A stretch of DNA of 64,000 nucleotides from Roseiarcus sp963696665. GTDB taxonomy: Bacteria; Pseudomonadota; Alphaproteobacteria; Rhizobiales; Beijerinckiaceae. The notes under the pieces were generated by a model. That model was not told the origin of the DNA. It worked only from the letters and a program-made list of their open reading frames with translations, and did no database searches. Made by a program: the position numbers and the translations under genes. Below, piece by piece: positions 18,480 through 27,448 of the stretch (positions within the stretch are counted from its first letter, which is position 1; each line of letters begins with the position of its first letter). The stretch covers positions 1,024,331-1,088,330 of the forward strand of contig CAVOLE010000008.1 in the NCBI GenBank assembly GCA_963696665.1, given 5' to 3'.

Positions 18480-19406
18480 GTGCTGCCGGTTGCGCTGGTT
18501 CTCGTCGCGACTGCGGCTCTGATCATCGCGTTGAAGCTGACGGTCGAGGGGTTTGGCTCGATCGGGCAATTGACCGCCATCCTAGTGACCGCCGTCTTCC
18601 TGGTCGTCGCCTCGTTCGGGCAGGGCCTGGTGATCCTCACTGGCGGCATCGATCTGTCGATCGGCGCCGTCATGGGAATCGGCGGGATGATCGTCGCCAA
18701 TCTGACGCGCGGCGCCGACGGCGCGCTCATCTATGCGCTCCCGATCGCTTTGCTGTGCTGTGCCGGGATCGGCGTGATCAACGGCTTGGGCGTCGCGATT
18801 GGCCGATTGCCGCCCTTCATCATGACCCTGTCGTCCTCCATCGCCTTCTTCGGCGTGGCGCTGGGCATGACGGCGGGCAGCTCACAGCAGAGCGTTGCGC
18901 CCGCACTGCAACGCTTCATGGCCGGCGCCTGGTTCGGCGTGCCGCTGCCCATCCTTTTCATCGTCCTCTTCGCAGTGGCGGCGGCGCTGTTCCAGAACCG
19001 CAGCGCAGTCGGGCGCCAGATCTATGCTCTTGGAGGCAGTCCGCGCGCCGCCGTGGTGCTTGGCTTGCCGGTGGCTGGCCTCACGGTCACCGTCTATGCG
19101 CTGAGCGGCCTGTGCGCTGGAGTCGCGGGCGTGTTGCTCGCAGGCTACTCGTCAAGCGCTACGCTCGACATGGGCAACCCGCTGCTGATGCCGACGATTG
19201 CCGCCGTGGTGATCGGCGGCGCGCGGGTCACCGGCGGGACGGGCCTCTATGCCGGCACGCTCGCCGGCGCGTTGTTCCTCAGCACGCTGTCGACCGCCAT
19301 CACGGTGCTAAGCCTGTCACAGGGACTGCGCAGCCTCATAGAGGGTTGCGTCATCTTCCTGGCGCTGCTGTTGCAGGGCAGGCTGGGAGGCCGGCGTCGG
19401 AACTAA
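18480..19406 (+). CDS. Second sugar ABC transporter permease, probable 5' frameshift
   Basis: 308 residues from a GTG at 18480; hydrophobic permease with LTGGIDLSIGAVMGIGGMIV and AAVVIGGARVTGGTGLYAG. A better start is the ATG at 18392, which overlaps the stop of the first permease (TGATG), but it is one frame off. Its first 28 codons (MAEVDRPLWRR onward) would join this frame at RPDVLPVALV if one base were changed near 18463. Partner of the permease upstream and the binding protein downstream. Confidence 0.85.
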   Translation: MLPVALVLVATAALIIALKLTVEGFGSIGQLTAILVTAVFLVVASFGQGLVILTGGIDLSIGAVMGIGGMIVANLTRGADGALIYALPIALLCCAGIGVINGLGVAIGRLPPFIMTLSSSIAFFGVALGMTAGSSQQSVAPALQRFMAGAWFGVPLPILFIVLFAVAAALFQNRSAVGRQIYALGGSPRAAVVLGLPVAGLTVTVYALSGLCAGVAGVLLAGYSSSATLDMGNPLLMPTIAAVVIGGARVTGGTGLYAGTLAGALFLSTLSTAITVLSLSQGLRSLIEGCVIFLALLLQGRLGGRRRN

Positions 19407-19445
19407 CGGAGCAACCCGCTCCACGGAGCCAAGGGAGTCAAAGAA

Positions 19446-20666
19446 ATGCGGATACAGGGCTGTCTCAAATTCGCCGCCGCGATCACGGCCGCGACCGGCG
19501 CGCTGCTGATTGGCGGCCTGGCGCCCGGCTACGCGGAGGATCACTACAAGGTGTTCCTCGACATGAGCTATTCCGGCAATTCGTGGCAGGCTTCGGCCGC
19601 GAACGGCATCAAGGCCCTGGCCGAAACGCCGCCCTACGACAAGACGGTCGAGTTTAAGACCGTGATCTCGGGCACCGACGTCCAACACCAGATCTCCGAT
19701 CTGCAGAGCATGATCGCGGCCGGCGCCAACGCCATCATCATGTATCCCTTGTCGCCCACGGCTCTGAACCGCGTTATCAAGCAGGCGTGCGCAAAGAAGA
19801 TCCTGGTGTTCGCCTACGATTCCACCGTCACCGAGCCGTGCGCCTACAACGTCAGTAACATCACCGCCCGCTACGGCGCCAACACGGCGCAATGGATGGT
19901 GAACCAGATGGACGGCAAGGGCGAGATGGTCATCAACCATGGCGTCGCCGGCACCACCGTCACCAAGGTTTACGACGAACAGGCGCTCGGCGTGTTCAAG
20001 CGTTATCCCGGCATCAAGATCGTCGGTGACTTCTACGGCAACTGGAACGACAGCATCTCGCAAGAGGAAGTGGCCAAAATCCTGGCCGCGCATCCTAACA
20101 TCGACGGCATCTGGAACGTCGACGGAAGCTATGGGGCGCTGCAGGCGGTGATCAACGGCCGCCCGAACCGCCTGGTCACCATCGTTGGCCAGTCCAATAA
20201 CGGCTACCGGCTGCTGATCGCCGACCCCGCTATGCAGGCGAAGGGTCTGAAGGGCCTGTCGTCGAGCGCGGGTCCGGCGGTGGGCCCCTATGCGTTCAAG
20301 GTCATGATGGAAGTGCTGACGGGCAAGATGAAACTCGACAAGCACAACGTGGAATATCCGCTCCCCTGGGTCGAGCCGAAGGACGTCAAGGTCTGCAAGG
20401 GCGACATGTTTGCCGATGGCTGCAACACCTTCCCCGCCAACAAGGTTGCTCCGCTCTTCCTTGACACCGCCCTGAACGGCGCTCTCGTGCCCGAACTCAG
20501 CATCAATGCGGTGCAAAACGGCGTTCCAACGCCAGGCGCCACGATCAAGCTACTGCCTTCGGTGACTTACGCGGACGACCTGCCGGGCGTCAACTGCACA
20601 GACTGCAACGCTCCAGCCGACTGGCTCGAACCCAACCGCGTGAAGCCCATCCCGGCCCCAAAGTAG
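19446..20666 (+). CDS. Sugar-type ABC transporter periplasmic substrate-binding protein
   Basis: 406 residues, type 1 periplasmic-binding fold. Signal peptide to about residue 30 (ALLIGGLAPGYAE), then YKVFLDMSYSGNSWQASAA, and GKGEMVINHGVAGTTV at the domain boundary. Preceded by GGAGTCAAAGAA, a good RBS. Unusual: the C-terminal third carries several Cys (VCKGDMFADGCNTF, GVNCTDCNAP) and the whole is about 60-70 residues longer than RbsB, suggesting a disulphide-stabilised extension. Last gene of the importer set; hydrolase genes follow after about 200 bases on the same strand. Confidence 0.9.
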   Translation: MRIQGCLKFAAAITAATGALLIGGLAPGYAEDHYKVFLDMSYSGNSWQASAANGIKALAETPPYDKTVEFKTVISGTDVQHQISDLQSMIAAGANAIIMYPLSPTALNRVIKQACAKKILVFAYDSTVTEPCAYNVSNITARYGANTAQWMVNQMDGKGEMVINHGVAGTTVTKVYDEQALGVFKRYPGIKIVGDFYGNWNDSISQEEVAKILAAHPNIDGIWNVDGSYGALQAVINGRPNRLVTIVGQSNNGYRLLIADPAMQAKGLKGLSSSAGPAVGPYAFKVMMEVLTGKMKLDKHNVEYPLPWVEPKDVKVCKGDMFADGCNTFPANKVAPLFLDTALNGALVPELSINAVQNGVPTPGATIKLLPSVTYADDLPGVNCTDCNAPADWLEPNRVKPIPAPK

Positions 20667-20871
20667 GCTCGGGCGGTGATGGCCGCAGTCGAGGCAGGGA
20701 CCGCGGCCGTCTCCTAGGTCGAAACCTGGCGACGGGCGGCTACGAGGCAGGGATGCGGGCGCTCCGCGAGGCCATTTGCGGCGGCAATGCGTGATGAGGC
20801 GAGATCCTGAGCGGCGCGTTCACCGACCGGAGGCCTGACAGGTCCAATAGGCAAATCGAGGAGAAGTAGAG

Positions 20872-21774
20872 ATGGCTAAAGAGATCGTCTGTGCATTCGG
20901 TACGGACGTCAATTCCGTGGCGGGCTGGATTGGCTCCTACGGCGGCGGCAATTCGCCGTCCGACATTCAACGGGGCGTTTTCGCCAGCGAGGTCGGCGTC
21001 ATCCAACTCTTGCGCCTGTTCAAGAAATACAATTTGAAGACCACCTTCTTCATCCCGGGCCACTCCATCGAGACCTTCCCCGACGAGTGCAGCAAGATCG
21101 TCGAGGAGGGTCATGAGATCGGCGCGCACGGCTATTCTCATGAGAACCCCGTCGCAATGACGCCCAAGCAGGAAGAAGCGGTCCTTGTGAAGTCGATCGA
21201 GGTCATCGAGAAGCTCAGCGGCAAGAAGCCCCGCGGCTATGTCGCGCCCTGGTGGGAGATGTCGGCTTCGACCGCGGCTCTCCTCCAGAAATATGGATTC
21301 AACTATGACCACAGCCAGGGCTATCGCGACTTCCAGCCCTTCTACGCGCGAGTCGGCGACAGCTGGACGTTGATCGACTATTCCAAGCAGGCGGAGGACT
21401 GGATGAAACCCCTCCAGCGCGGCAAGGAGATCGATCTCGTCGAGATCGGCGCCAACTGGTACGTCGACGATCTGCCGCCGATGATGTTCATCAAGAAATC
21501 TCCGAACAGTCACGGATTTGTCAATCCTCGTGACATCGAGGACCTGTGGCGCCAGCAGTTCGACTGGGTCTATCGCGAGATGGACTATGCGACGTTCTGC
21601 TTCACCATCCATCCAGACGTGAGCGGCCGCCCTCAGGTCATCATGATGCTCGAACGGCTGATCGAATACGTCAACAGCCATGCGGGCGTTCGCTGGGCGA
21701 CCTTCGAGGAGATCGCAGAGGATTTCCGCAAGCGCTATCCTTTCAGCGGCAAGGAACGACCCTCGGTCATCTGA
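20872..21774 (+). CDS. Polysaccharide deacetylase-family hydrolase (imidase/allantoinase-like)
   Basis: 300 residues of the NodB/CE4 fold without signal peptide, so cytoplasmic. Metal-site motifs are GTDVNS (Asp) and HGYSH (His-x3-His), and IHPDVSGRPQ lies near the C-terminus. This subfamily, with VAGWIGSYGGG and FFIPGHSIETFP, is close to PgdA of Helicobacter and PuuE allantoinase, and I recall cyclic imide hydrolases in it. A cytoplasmic location beside an importer, a G3E GTPase and a cyclase favours hydrolysis of a small cyclic amide or imide rather than a polysaccharide. Good RBS GAGGAGAAGTAGAG before the ATG. Confidence 0.85.
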   Translation: MAKEIVCAFGTDVNSVAGWIGSYGGGNSPSDIQRGVFASEVGVIQLLRLFKKYNLKTTFFIPGHSIETFPDECSKIVEEGHEIGAHGYSHENPVAMTPKQEEAVLVKSIEVIEKLSGKKPRGYVAPWWEMSASTAALLQKYGFNYDHSQGYRDFQPFYARVGDSWTLIDYSKQAEDWMKPLQRGKEIDLVEIGANWYVDDLPPMMFIKKSPNSHGFVNPRDIEDLWRQQFDWVYREMDYATFCFTIHPDVSGRPQVIMMLERLIEYVNSHAGVRWATFEEIAEDFRKRYPFSGKERPSVI

Positions 21775-21784
21775 CGGACCCGCG

Positions 21785-22087
21785 ATGTGCGCGAACTGCG
21801 GCTTTCCGGCCACACAGGGCCATTGGACGGATGCGGGCGCGGGCAGCGCTTTCGACCGTATCCGCGGCCGGCTGCAGCGGGCTCGCATCCTCGGCCCGGT
21901 GCTCGCCTCCTACGGCCTGGCTGTCTATGACGACGGCTCGGGATCCGGTTTCACGCTGGCCAGCCGGACTGGCCATCAGGTGGTCGTCAACACTCTGAGC
22001 GAGCTTTGGGAGGCGGCCGAGCGCATCGTCGGCCGTTCGATCGATCCACTCGATTCCCGGTTCGTGGACGAGGCGCCGGCCCCTTGA
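21785..22087 (+). CDS. Small conserved CxxC protein next to G3E GTPase
   Basis: About 100 residues starting MCANCGFPATQGHWTDAG, a short CxxC-GFP-x5-HW element that could bind a metal, followed by a basic helix and a compact domain (GFTLASRTGHQVVVN). It starts 11 bases after the hydrolase stop and is followed after about 23 bases by the GTPase. I do not know a named family; I recall similar small proteins beside CobW-like GTPases. A role as metal-binding partner of the GTPase or of the hydrolase is inference. Confidence 0.7.
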   Translation: MCANCGFPATQGHWTDAGAGSAFDRIRGRLQRARILGPVLASYGLAVYDDGSGSGFTLASRTGHQVVVNTLSELWEAAERIVGRSIDPLDSRFVDEAPAP

Positions 22088-22110
22088 CCGGCGATCCGCG
22101 AGAAGGCCGG

Positions 22111-23118
22111 ATGCGGCTCACAATTCTCGGCGGCTTTTTGGGCGCAGGCAAGAGCACCTGGCTGCGCCACCATCTTCACCATGGCCTGTTGCGGGACGCC
22201 ATGGTGGTGGTCAATGAAGCCGCTGACGCGCCAGTCGACGGCGCCCTGCTCGCGGGCTCGACGCGCCTGCGCGTTCTCGCCGGCGGCTGCGCCTGCTGCG
22301 AGAAGCGTCCAGCTCTCGTGGCGCTGCTCCGTGAGATCTGCGACGATCGGGTGGACGGGAGCTCCTCGGCGCCGAAGGTTGACCGCATCGTGCTGGAAAC
22401 CAGCGGGCTTGCCGACCCGGGCCGCATCCTGGACGCCATCGCGACGGACCCCGTCCTGCAGCATCATATCGTGGTGGGCGAGATCATCGTAACGGTCGAC
22501 GCCCTGCACGGACTTGCGCAACTTCAGGACGAAAGTCTTGGCCGCCGGCAGATCGAGGCGGCTGACAGGCTCGTCGTCACCAAGGGGGACGTCGCGGAGC
22601 CGGAGCCTTTGCGCCGTCTCATCGCGACCCTTCAACTCCTCAATCCGGGCGCGGCATTGTCGGGTTCCGTCATGGGTTCGCCTGCCGATCTGCCCGATGC
22701 ATCCGGCGCCGATCCGGAAGCCCTGCCGATTGCAGCCGCCGGAACAGCGGCGCCGATCGGAGCCGTCACGCTGGACCTCGGGGAGACGTTCGATTGGCCG
22801 GCGCTCACGGTGTGGCTTAGCGCCCTGATTCACGCCCGCGGCGACGACATCCTACGGATCAAGGGAATCGTTCGCACGCCACGCGGCCGCTTGCTTCTGC
22901 AGAGCGTCCGCAAGGTCGTCCAGTCTCCGGAGATACTGCCCGACGAACCCGCGGCTGCCGACAGCCGGGATGGCTCGCTTGTCTTGATCGGGCGTCAGTT
23001 CACCGCCCGCGCGCTGGCTCGATCCTTGAGCGCCTTTGGCGTCGAGCGCGCCATGGCGATTGAGCCCGGAGCGCAAGAGGCTGGAAACGCGGTCCATCCG
23101 ACTAGGGAGGACGCATGA
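22111..23118 (+). CDS. CobW/UreG-like G3E family GTPase (metallochaperone)
   Basis: About 335 residues. Walker A GGFLGAGKST at residue 6, the CXCC metal motif GGCACCEKR near residue 65, ETSGLADPG (switch/Walker B region), and TKGD in place of the usual NKxD guanine-specificity motif. The C-terminal CobW_C-like part has LRIKGIVRTPRGRLLLQSVR. These proteins use GTP hydrolysis to deliver Zn, Co or Fe to a metalloenzyme; candidate clients are the adjacent deacetylase-like hydrolase and the cyclase. The ATG at 22111 follows GAGAAGG. Confidence 0.85.
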   Translation: MRLTILGGFLGAGKSTWLRHHLHHGLLRDAMVVVNEAADAPVDGALLAGSTRLRVLAGGCACCEKRPALVALLREICDDRVDGSSSAPKVDRIVLETSGLADPGRILDAIATDPVLQHHIVVGEIIVTVDALHGLAQLQDESLGRRQIEAADRLVVTKGDVAEPEPLRRLIATLQLLNPGAALSGSVMGSPADLPDASGADPEALPIAAAGTAAPIGAVTLDLGETFDWPALTVWLSALIHARGDDILRIKGIVRTPRGRLLLQSVRKVVQSPEILPDEPAAADSRDGSLVLIGRQFTARALARSLSAFGVERAMAIEPGAQEAGNAVHPTREDA

Positions 23119-23178
23119 GCTGAAAGCGCTCCGGATAAAGCACGGGCGCTGGAGGCTCAAGGTCGCGGAGAAAGAAGT

Positions 23179-23877
23179 ATGAGCGGAAGAATTATCGACT
23201 TGACCGTTACGTTGACGAACAACATGCCTGCCCACAAATTCTTTCCAAAGCCCGTAATCCTCCCTCATTTCGGGCACGACGATTTCCGCCAGTGGAATCT
23301 CGGAATCCCAGGCGACCAACTCAGCGGCGCAACGACTTTCATCGGCATGGTCGATCATGTCGGCACCCATGTCGACGCCTTCTTCCACGTGCGCGAGGAC
23401 GGCGAGACGATTGATGAAATGCCTTTGGACATGTTCATGGGCAAAGCCGTGTGCCTCGATCTGACCCATATTCCCGACCTTGGCGAGATCGACGCCTCGG
23501 ACCTCGAGGCGGCGCAAAAGAAGGCCAAGGTCACGATCGACGGGCACATCGTGCTTCTGAACACGGGCCTGCACAATCGCCACTTTCCGACCGAGAAGTC
23601 GGTGTGGAGCAACCCGGGCATAACCGCGGCCGCGACGCACTGGCTGGCCGACCGAGGATCGAGACTGCACGGGGTCGAAGGCCCATCCACTGACAGACCT
23701 ACGAACAACCTGTTTCCGAACCATCGAACCTGCCGCGATCGGCGCATTTCGCATTACGAGTGGCTTTGCAAGCTCGAAGAACTGGTCGGCAAAGGGGAGT
23801 TCCGTTTTCAAGGCCTGCCGCTCAAGATTTATCGCGGCAGCGGTTCACCAGTTCGCGCAATAGCCACCATTGATTAG
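23179..23877 (+). CDS. Cyclase-family metal-dependent hydrolase (kynurenine formamidase-like)
   Basis: 232 residues with the cyclase signature DHVGTHVDAFFHV (HxGTHxDxxxH), which binds Zn or Mn in KynB-type formamidases, isatin hydrolase and relatives. The C-terminal HGVEGPSTDRPTNN supplies the other conserved acidic/Asn residues. It has a good RBS (GGAGAAAGAAGT) and is last of the rightward cluster. Such enzymes open or deformylate amide-type substrates, which matches the imidase-like gene upstream. A second, longer cyclase lies at 29503. Confidence 0.85.
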   Translation: MSGRIIDLTVTLTNNMPAHKFFPKPVILPHFGHDDFRQWNLGIPGDQLSGATTFIGMVDHVGTHVDAFFHVREDGETIDEMPLDMFMGKAVCLDLTHIPDLGEIDASDLEAAQKKAKVTIDGHIVLLNTGLHNRHFPTEKSVWSNPGITAAATHWLADRGSRLHGVEGPSTDRPTNNLFPNHRTCRDRRISHYEWLCKLEELVGKGEFRFQGLPLKIYRGSGSPVRAIATID

Positions 23878-23947
23878 GCACGGTCCTTTGCTCTCCTCGG
23901 CGCCAATTTCCTGATCTCGGCCGTGTCGCGACCGCACTGGTCGCCAG

Positions 23948-24091
23948 TTATCCGATGAGCTTGATGAGGTTCTCGTTGATTAGGCGGCCTTCAAACGCCC
24001 CGCCGCCGTTCTCGACTTCGATGACCCCCTGGAACGTGCTCGCGTACTCGTGCGCGAGCACGACGCTGCACGCAAGGCGTTCGGGTAACAT
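23948..24091 (-). CDS. Short fragment of unrecognised protein
   Basis: 47 codons on the minus strand reading MLPERLACSVVLAHEYASTF and ending NENLIKLIG. The composition looks like real protein and the open frame extends back into the ISL3 remnant, so it is probably the C-terminal end of a gene cut by that element. Family unknown. Confidence 0.3.
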   Translation of the reverse strand: MLPERLACSVVLAHEYASTFQGVIEVENGGGAFEGRLINENLIKLIG

Positions 24092-24108
24092 TATCGCTAG
24101 GGTCTGCG

Positions 24109-24516
24109 TCACTTTTCGTGCTCATTTTGCTCGAGTGGAAGCATCCGTGCTCGCACGAGCTCGATGCTCGCGCGGCCATACATGGCGCACTTGAGCGTTT
24201 TGAGTCGATTGATCTGGCCTTCCGCCTGATCGCTGCTCCAAAGCTCCGCGATGGCGTGGTTCACGGCCTCGATGTCGCGCGTCAGCGTTCTTGCGAATTG
24301 CTGCATTGAGGGAAGACCAGATCGTCGAGCGTCATGAAGGAAACGGTCAAGCTTGTTTGGGTTACCGCCCTGCAGAAGACCGCGGAACCGCATCGCCAGC
24401 CGCCGCTTCACGACGAAGCTCGGCGAGGCTTCCTTCAAAGCGCCCACCTTCGCGGCCTCTAACGGCGTCAGCGTTGGCGTTGGCGTCGGCTTGATGCAGA
24501 GAGAGGCAGCAACCAT
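24109..24516 (-). pseudogene. ISL3-family transposase, C-terminal fragment
   Basis: The C-terminal part has the ISL3 hallmark AIAELWSSDQAEGQINRLK followed by CAMYGRASIELVRARMLPL. An intact enzyme is about 400-550 residues, so only the last third remains and the catalytic DDE residues except the last Glu (AEGQ) are gone. No terminal repeats were recognised. A relic that borders the metabolic cluster. Confidence 0.7.
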
Positions 24517-24602
24517 GGGCGAGATCCGCCAGCCTTTCGTCGGATCAATGGCCGGAGCTTCGCCGAGCGGCTCAACATTTGCCGGCGGTGACTGAACACC
24601 TA

Positions 24603-25461
24603 GAGCATCGGACTGTCAGATTGAATCGTCGGGGATTCCCGCGGAGAGGAGAATGTGATTCACTTCCGGTGGGGGGTGATTTGCGATGCCGAAGCCGTAT
24701 TCGCTTGATCTTCGCGAGCGTGTGGTGGGCTACGTCGAGGCTGGGCATTCGCGGCGTGCTGCGGCGGCCCATTTCAGGGTGTCGCCCTCGTTTGTCATCA
24801 ATTTGATGACGGCTTTTCGCCAGCGCGGGGCGGTTACGCTAAGGCGCTCGGCGGTTGGCGGCGCAGCAGGCTCGACCCGCACCGCGCCTTCATCTTGCGC
24901 CGCGTGGCGGAGAAGGACGACATCAGCATGCCGGAGTTGGCCGGCGAACTCCATGCCGTGAGCGGAGTGAAAGCCGACCCCGCCTCGCTGTCGCGCTGGC
25001 TGATCCGCAACGGCCTGAGCTTTAAAAAAAAGCCTTCAGGCAAGCGAATGCGATCGGTCCGACGTGCGCCAGGCGCGTGAGGCGTGGAAGGCTGAACGAC
25101 AGCCCAAGATGCGGGCCGAGCCGCATCGGTTGATCTTCATCGACGAAACGGGAACCAACACAAAGATGACCCGGGCTCGCGGACGCTGCCAGAGGGGCGA
25201 GCGCCTTCGCTCCAAGGCCCCCTTTGGCCATTGGAAGACCTAGACTTTCGTCGCCGGACTGCGCTGCGGCGCCCTGACCGCGCCGTGGGTCATCGACCCG
25301 CCGATGGACCGGACAATCTTCGAGACCTACGTGCGCACCCAGCTCGTCCCAACCCTGCACGAGGGCGACATCGTCATCCTGGACAATCCGCCCGCCCACA
25401 AAAGCCCGGCCGCCGAACAAGCCATTCGCAGGGTATGGATTCAAATGACAGTCCGATGCTC
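24603..25461 (+). mobile_element. IS630-family element, internally deleted, intact ends
   Basis: Terminal inverted repeats GAGCATCGGACTGTCA (left, 24603) and its reverse complement TGACAGTCCGATGCTC (right, ending 25461) are perfect over 16 bases. They are flanked by TA on each side (24601-24602 and 25462-25463), the TA duplication typical of IS630/Tc1-mariner. At 859 bases it is shorter than a normal IS630 (about 1.1 kb), because the 3' part of the transposase gene is missing. It separates the rightward hydrolase cluster from the leftward hydantoinase operon. Confidence 0.85.
24686..25440 (+). pseudogene. IS630 transposase, frameshifted and 3'-deleted
   Basis: N-terminal helix-turn-helix MPKPYSLDLRERVVGYVEAG, then by frame switching RRVAEKDDISMPELAGEL, LSRWLIRNGLSFKK and the catalytic FIDETGTNTKM (first Asp-Glu) and IVILDNPPAHK (second Asp). 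The third catalytic acidic residue of the DDE triad and the C-terminus are absent, the sequence jumping from AEQAIR to the right terminal repeat. There is also an in-frame stop at HWKT. Cannot transpose itself but could be mobilised in trans. Confidence 0.75.
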
Positions 25462-25486
25462 TAAATCTGGTTTGCCCACAGCGCAT

Positions 25487-27448
25487 TCATCTCCAGTAGC
25501 TGAGCGAGCGCGCCCTGAACTGTTCGCGGAATTGCGCGGTTGAATTCGGCATCAATTCGCCGCTGCCCCAGTCGAGGATTACAGCGTAGCGGCGCACCGC
25601 GTCGAGCGCGTCGATTTTGCCAGCCCGATAGCTAGCCGCTACCGCCTCGGGCGCCTCCTCCAGCCAGCCGTGTCGCTGGGCGCGAATGGAAACGCGTTCG
25701 CGCTCGGTCGCGTCCTGGTCAACCTCGTATGCACAGAGATCCTTGTCGATTACCTTGAGTATGACGCCGTAATCCCTGGCGGCGCGCTCGATCGAAACGT
25801 AATCATCCGCAACATCCGCCTTCACCTTTTCCGGATCGCGCTCCAGCGGATCGCCATAGCCGCCGCCGCCGGCCGTCGGCCGGCTGAATAGATCGCCGGA
25901 TTCCAGCGGCACATCGGAAAAGACGGAACCGAGCCAAGTGTCCTCCTGGGCGCCGGCACGGCGCACGTGCAAGCCGTGCGGCATGGACGGCAGGCCGCCT
26001 TTGGTGCCCCAGACCACCGCGCGCTCGCGGTCGCAGATGTAGGACAGAACGGTATTCTCACCCTCTCGCAGGATGGAGGCCTTGCGGGCGCCAACCCCGC
26101 CTCGCCATTTCCCCGGACCGCCTGAATCTGTCACGGCCTCGAATTCGGTGGTGAGGATGGGCGCCCCGCGCTCCTGACCCTCGACGGGTTGCGACAGCAT
26201 GCCGGTGCCAAAGGAGGCCTGCGTTACGTTGGCGCCGTCCTTGCCGTTGCGGCCACCCCAGCCGCCAGGCAGCCAGTCATAGAACATGAAGATCGGCTTT
26301 TCGGGCCTGCGCGCGTCATTGCCGCCCGTGAGCAGATATTCAATGTTGAAGGTGCAAGAGATGGCCCGCTCCGGCATGATGCCCGACCAGATCTCGTAGA
26401 TCGAATTCATGATCTTTTCGAAAGGCATCAGAAAGCCAGTCACAGCCACTGGCCATTTCGCGCTGACCACGGTGTCGGGAGGCGCCACTACCTCGATGAC
26501 ACGGTATAGGCCCGAATTCAGCGGCAGGTCCGGAAAGAAGGTCTTCATGCCGGCGACGCAGCCCGAGAATGTGGCCCCGAACGCTGAATTGTAGATAGAG
26601 CCGATGGTAGGATGGCTGCCGGTAAAGTCGTAGACGACTTTGTCGCCCGCGATCGTGGTCTTTACCCGGACCGGGATCATGCCTTCGCCGCCCGACACGT
26701 CGCGGTCGATATAGTCCACCGTCTCCCACGAACCGTCTGGCAGAGCCATCAGGCGCTGGCGCACGGTGCGCTCGACGTAATCCTGCACCGCGGCCATGCC
26801 GGCCACCACAACGTCCTTGCCGTATTTGTTGACCAGCCGCAGCACCTCGCGCGCCGCGACATTGGTAGCCTCGGCCTGGGCCTGCATGTCGCCGATGAGG
26901 GAGGCTGGATCGCGGGTGTTGCTGGCGATCATATGGGCCACATCGCGGCAGAAGCGGCCGCGGTCGAAGATGCGCACGGGAGTGATCCGCAGACCCTCGC
27001 GGAACATGTCCTTGGCCATGACGTCGAAAGACCCAGGTACCGAGCCGCCCATGTCCGACCAATGGCCGTTCGATTGCGCGTAGCCGATCACCTCCTCGCC
27101 CACAAAAATGGGCCGGATTAGCCGCACGTCACTGAAATGCGTGCCGCCAGCATAGGGATCGTTAATCATGTAGACGTCGCCGGGGTGCATGTCCCCTTTG
27201 AAGAAGGTGATCACCGCCTTGCAGGTGTAGTGCAGCGTGCCGACGTGGACCGAGATATCGCCGTTGCCCTGGGCTACGCTATCGCCGTTGGCGTCGTGAA
27301 GCGCGTTCGAGAAGTCGCGATTGTAGATCACGAAGGAATAACAGGTCCTGAGGATCTGCTCGGCCATCTGATCCACGGCCGTGATGAAGGAATTCTTCAG
27401 AACCTCGAAGGTGACGGGATCGAGCGTTGCGGTCTTGGCCATGATCAC
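25487..27448 (-). CDS. hyuB: Hydantoinase B / N-methylhydantoinase subunit (HyuB-like)
   Basis: 653 residues, ATP-dependent hydantoinase/5-oxoprolinase B family. Signatures: DPVTFEVLKNSFITAVDQMA at the N-terminus, YMINDPYAGGTHFSDV and GHWSDMGGSVPGSF in the middle, and SGGPGKWRGGVG plus TAGGGGYGDP near the C-terminus. With HyuA it hydrolyses a cyclic amide (hydantoin, 5-oxoproline or an analogue) using ATP. Its start overlaps the HyuA stop by four bases (ATGA). The C-terminus is somewhat longer than usual. It is the last gene of the long operon; the IS630 element lies just beyond. Confidence 0.9.
   Translation of the reverse strand: MIMAKTATLDPVTFEVLKNSFITAVDQMAEQILRTCYSFVIYNRDFSNALHDANGDSVAQGNGDISVHVGTLHYTCKAVITFFKGDMHPGDVYMINDPYAGGTHFSDVRLIRPIFVGEEVIGYAQSNGHWSDMGGSVPGSFDVMAKDMFREGLRITPVRIFDRGRFCRDVAHMIASNTRDPASLIGDMQAQAEATNVAAREVLRLVNKYGKDVVVAGMAAVQDYVERTVRQRLMALPDGSWETVDYIDRDVSGGEGMIPVRVKTTIAGDKVVYDFTGSHPTIGSIYNSAFGATFSGCVAGMKTFFPDLPLNSGLYRVIEVVAPPDTVVSAKWPVAVTGFLMPFEKIMNSIYEIWSGIMPERAISCTFNIEYLLTGGNDARRPEKPIFMFYDWLPGGWGGRNGKDGANVTQASFGTGMLSQPVEGQERGAPILTTEFEAVTDSGGPGKWRGGVGARKASILREGENTVLSYICDRERAVVWGTKGGLPSMPHGLHVRRAGAQEDTWLGSVFSDVPLESGDLFSRPTAGGGGYGDPLERDPEKVKADVADDYVSIERAARDYGVILKVIDKDLCAYEVDQDATERERVSIRAQRHGWLEEAPEAVAASYRAGKIDALDAVRRYAVILDWGSGELMPNSTAQFREQFRARSLSYWR

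Noticed and set aside
17357..19657. A 766-codon Arg-rich open frame across the permease genes
   Set aside because: It is the third-frame shadow of GC-rich permease genes; no family motifs and extreme Arg/Gly composition.
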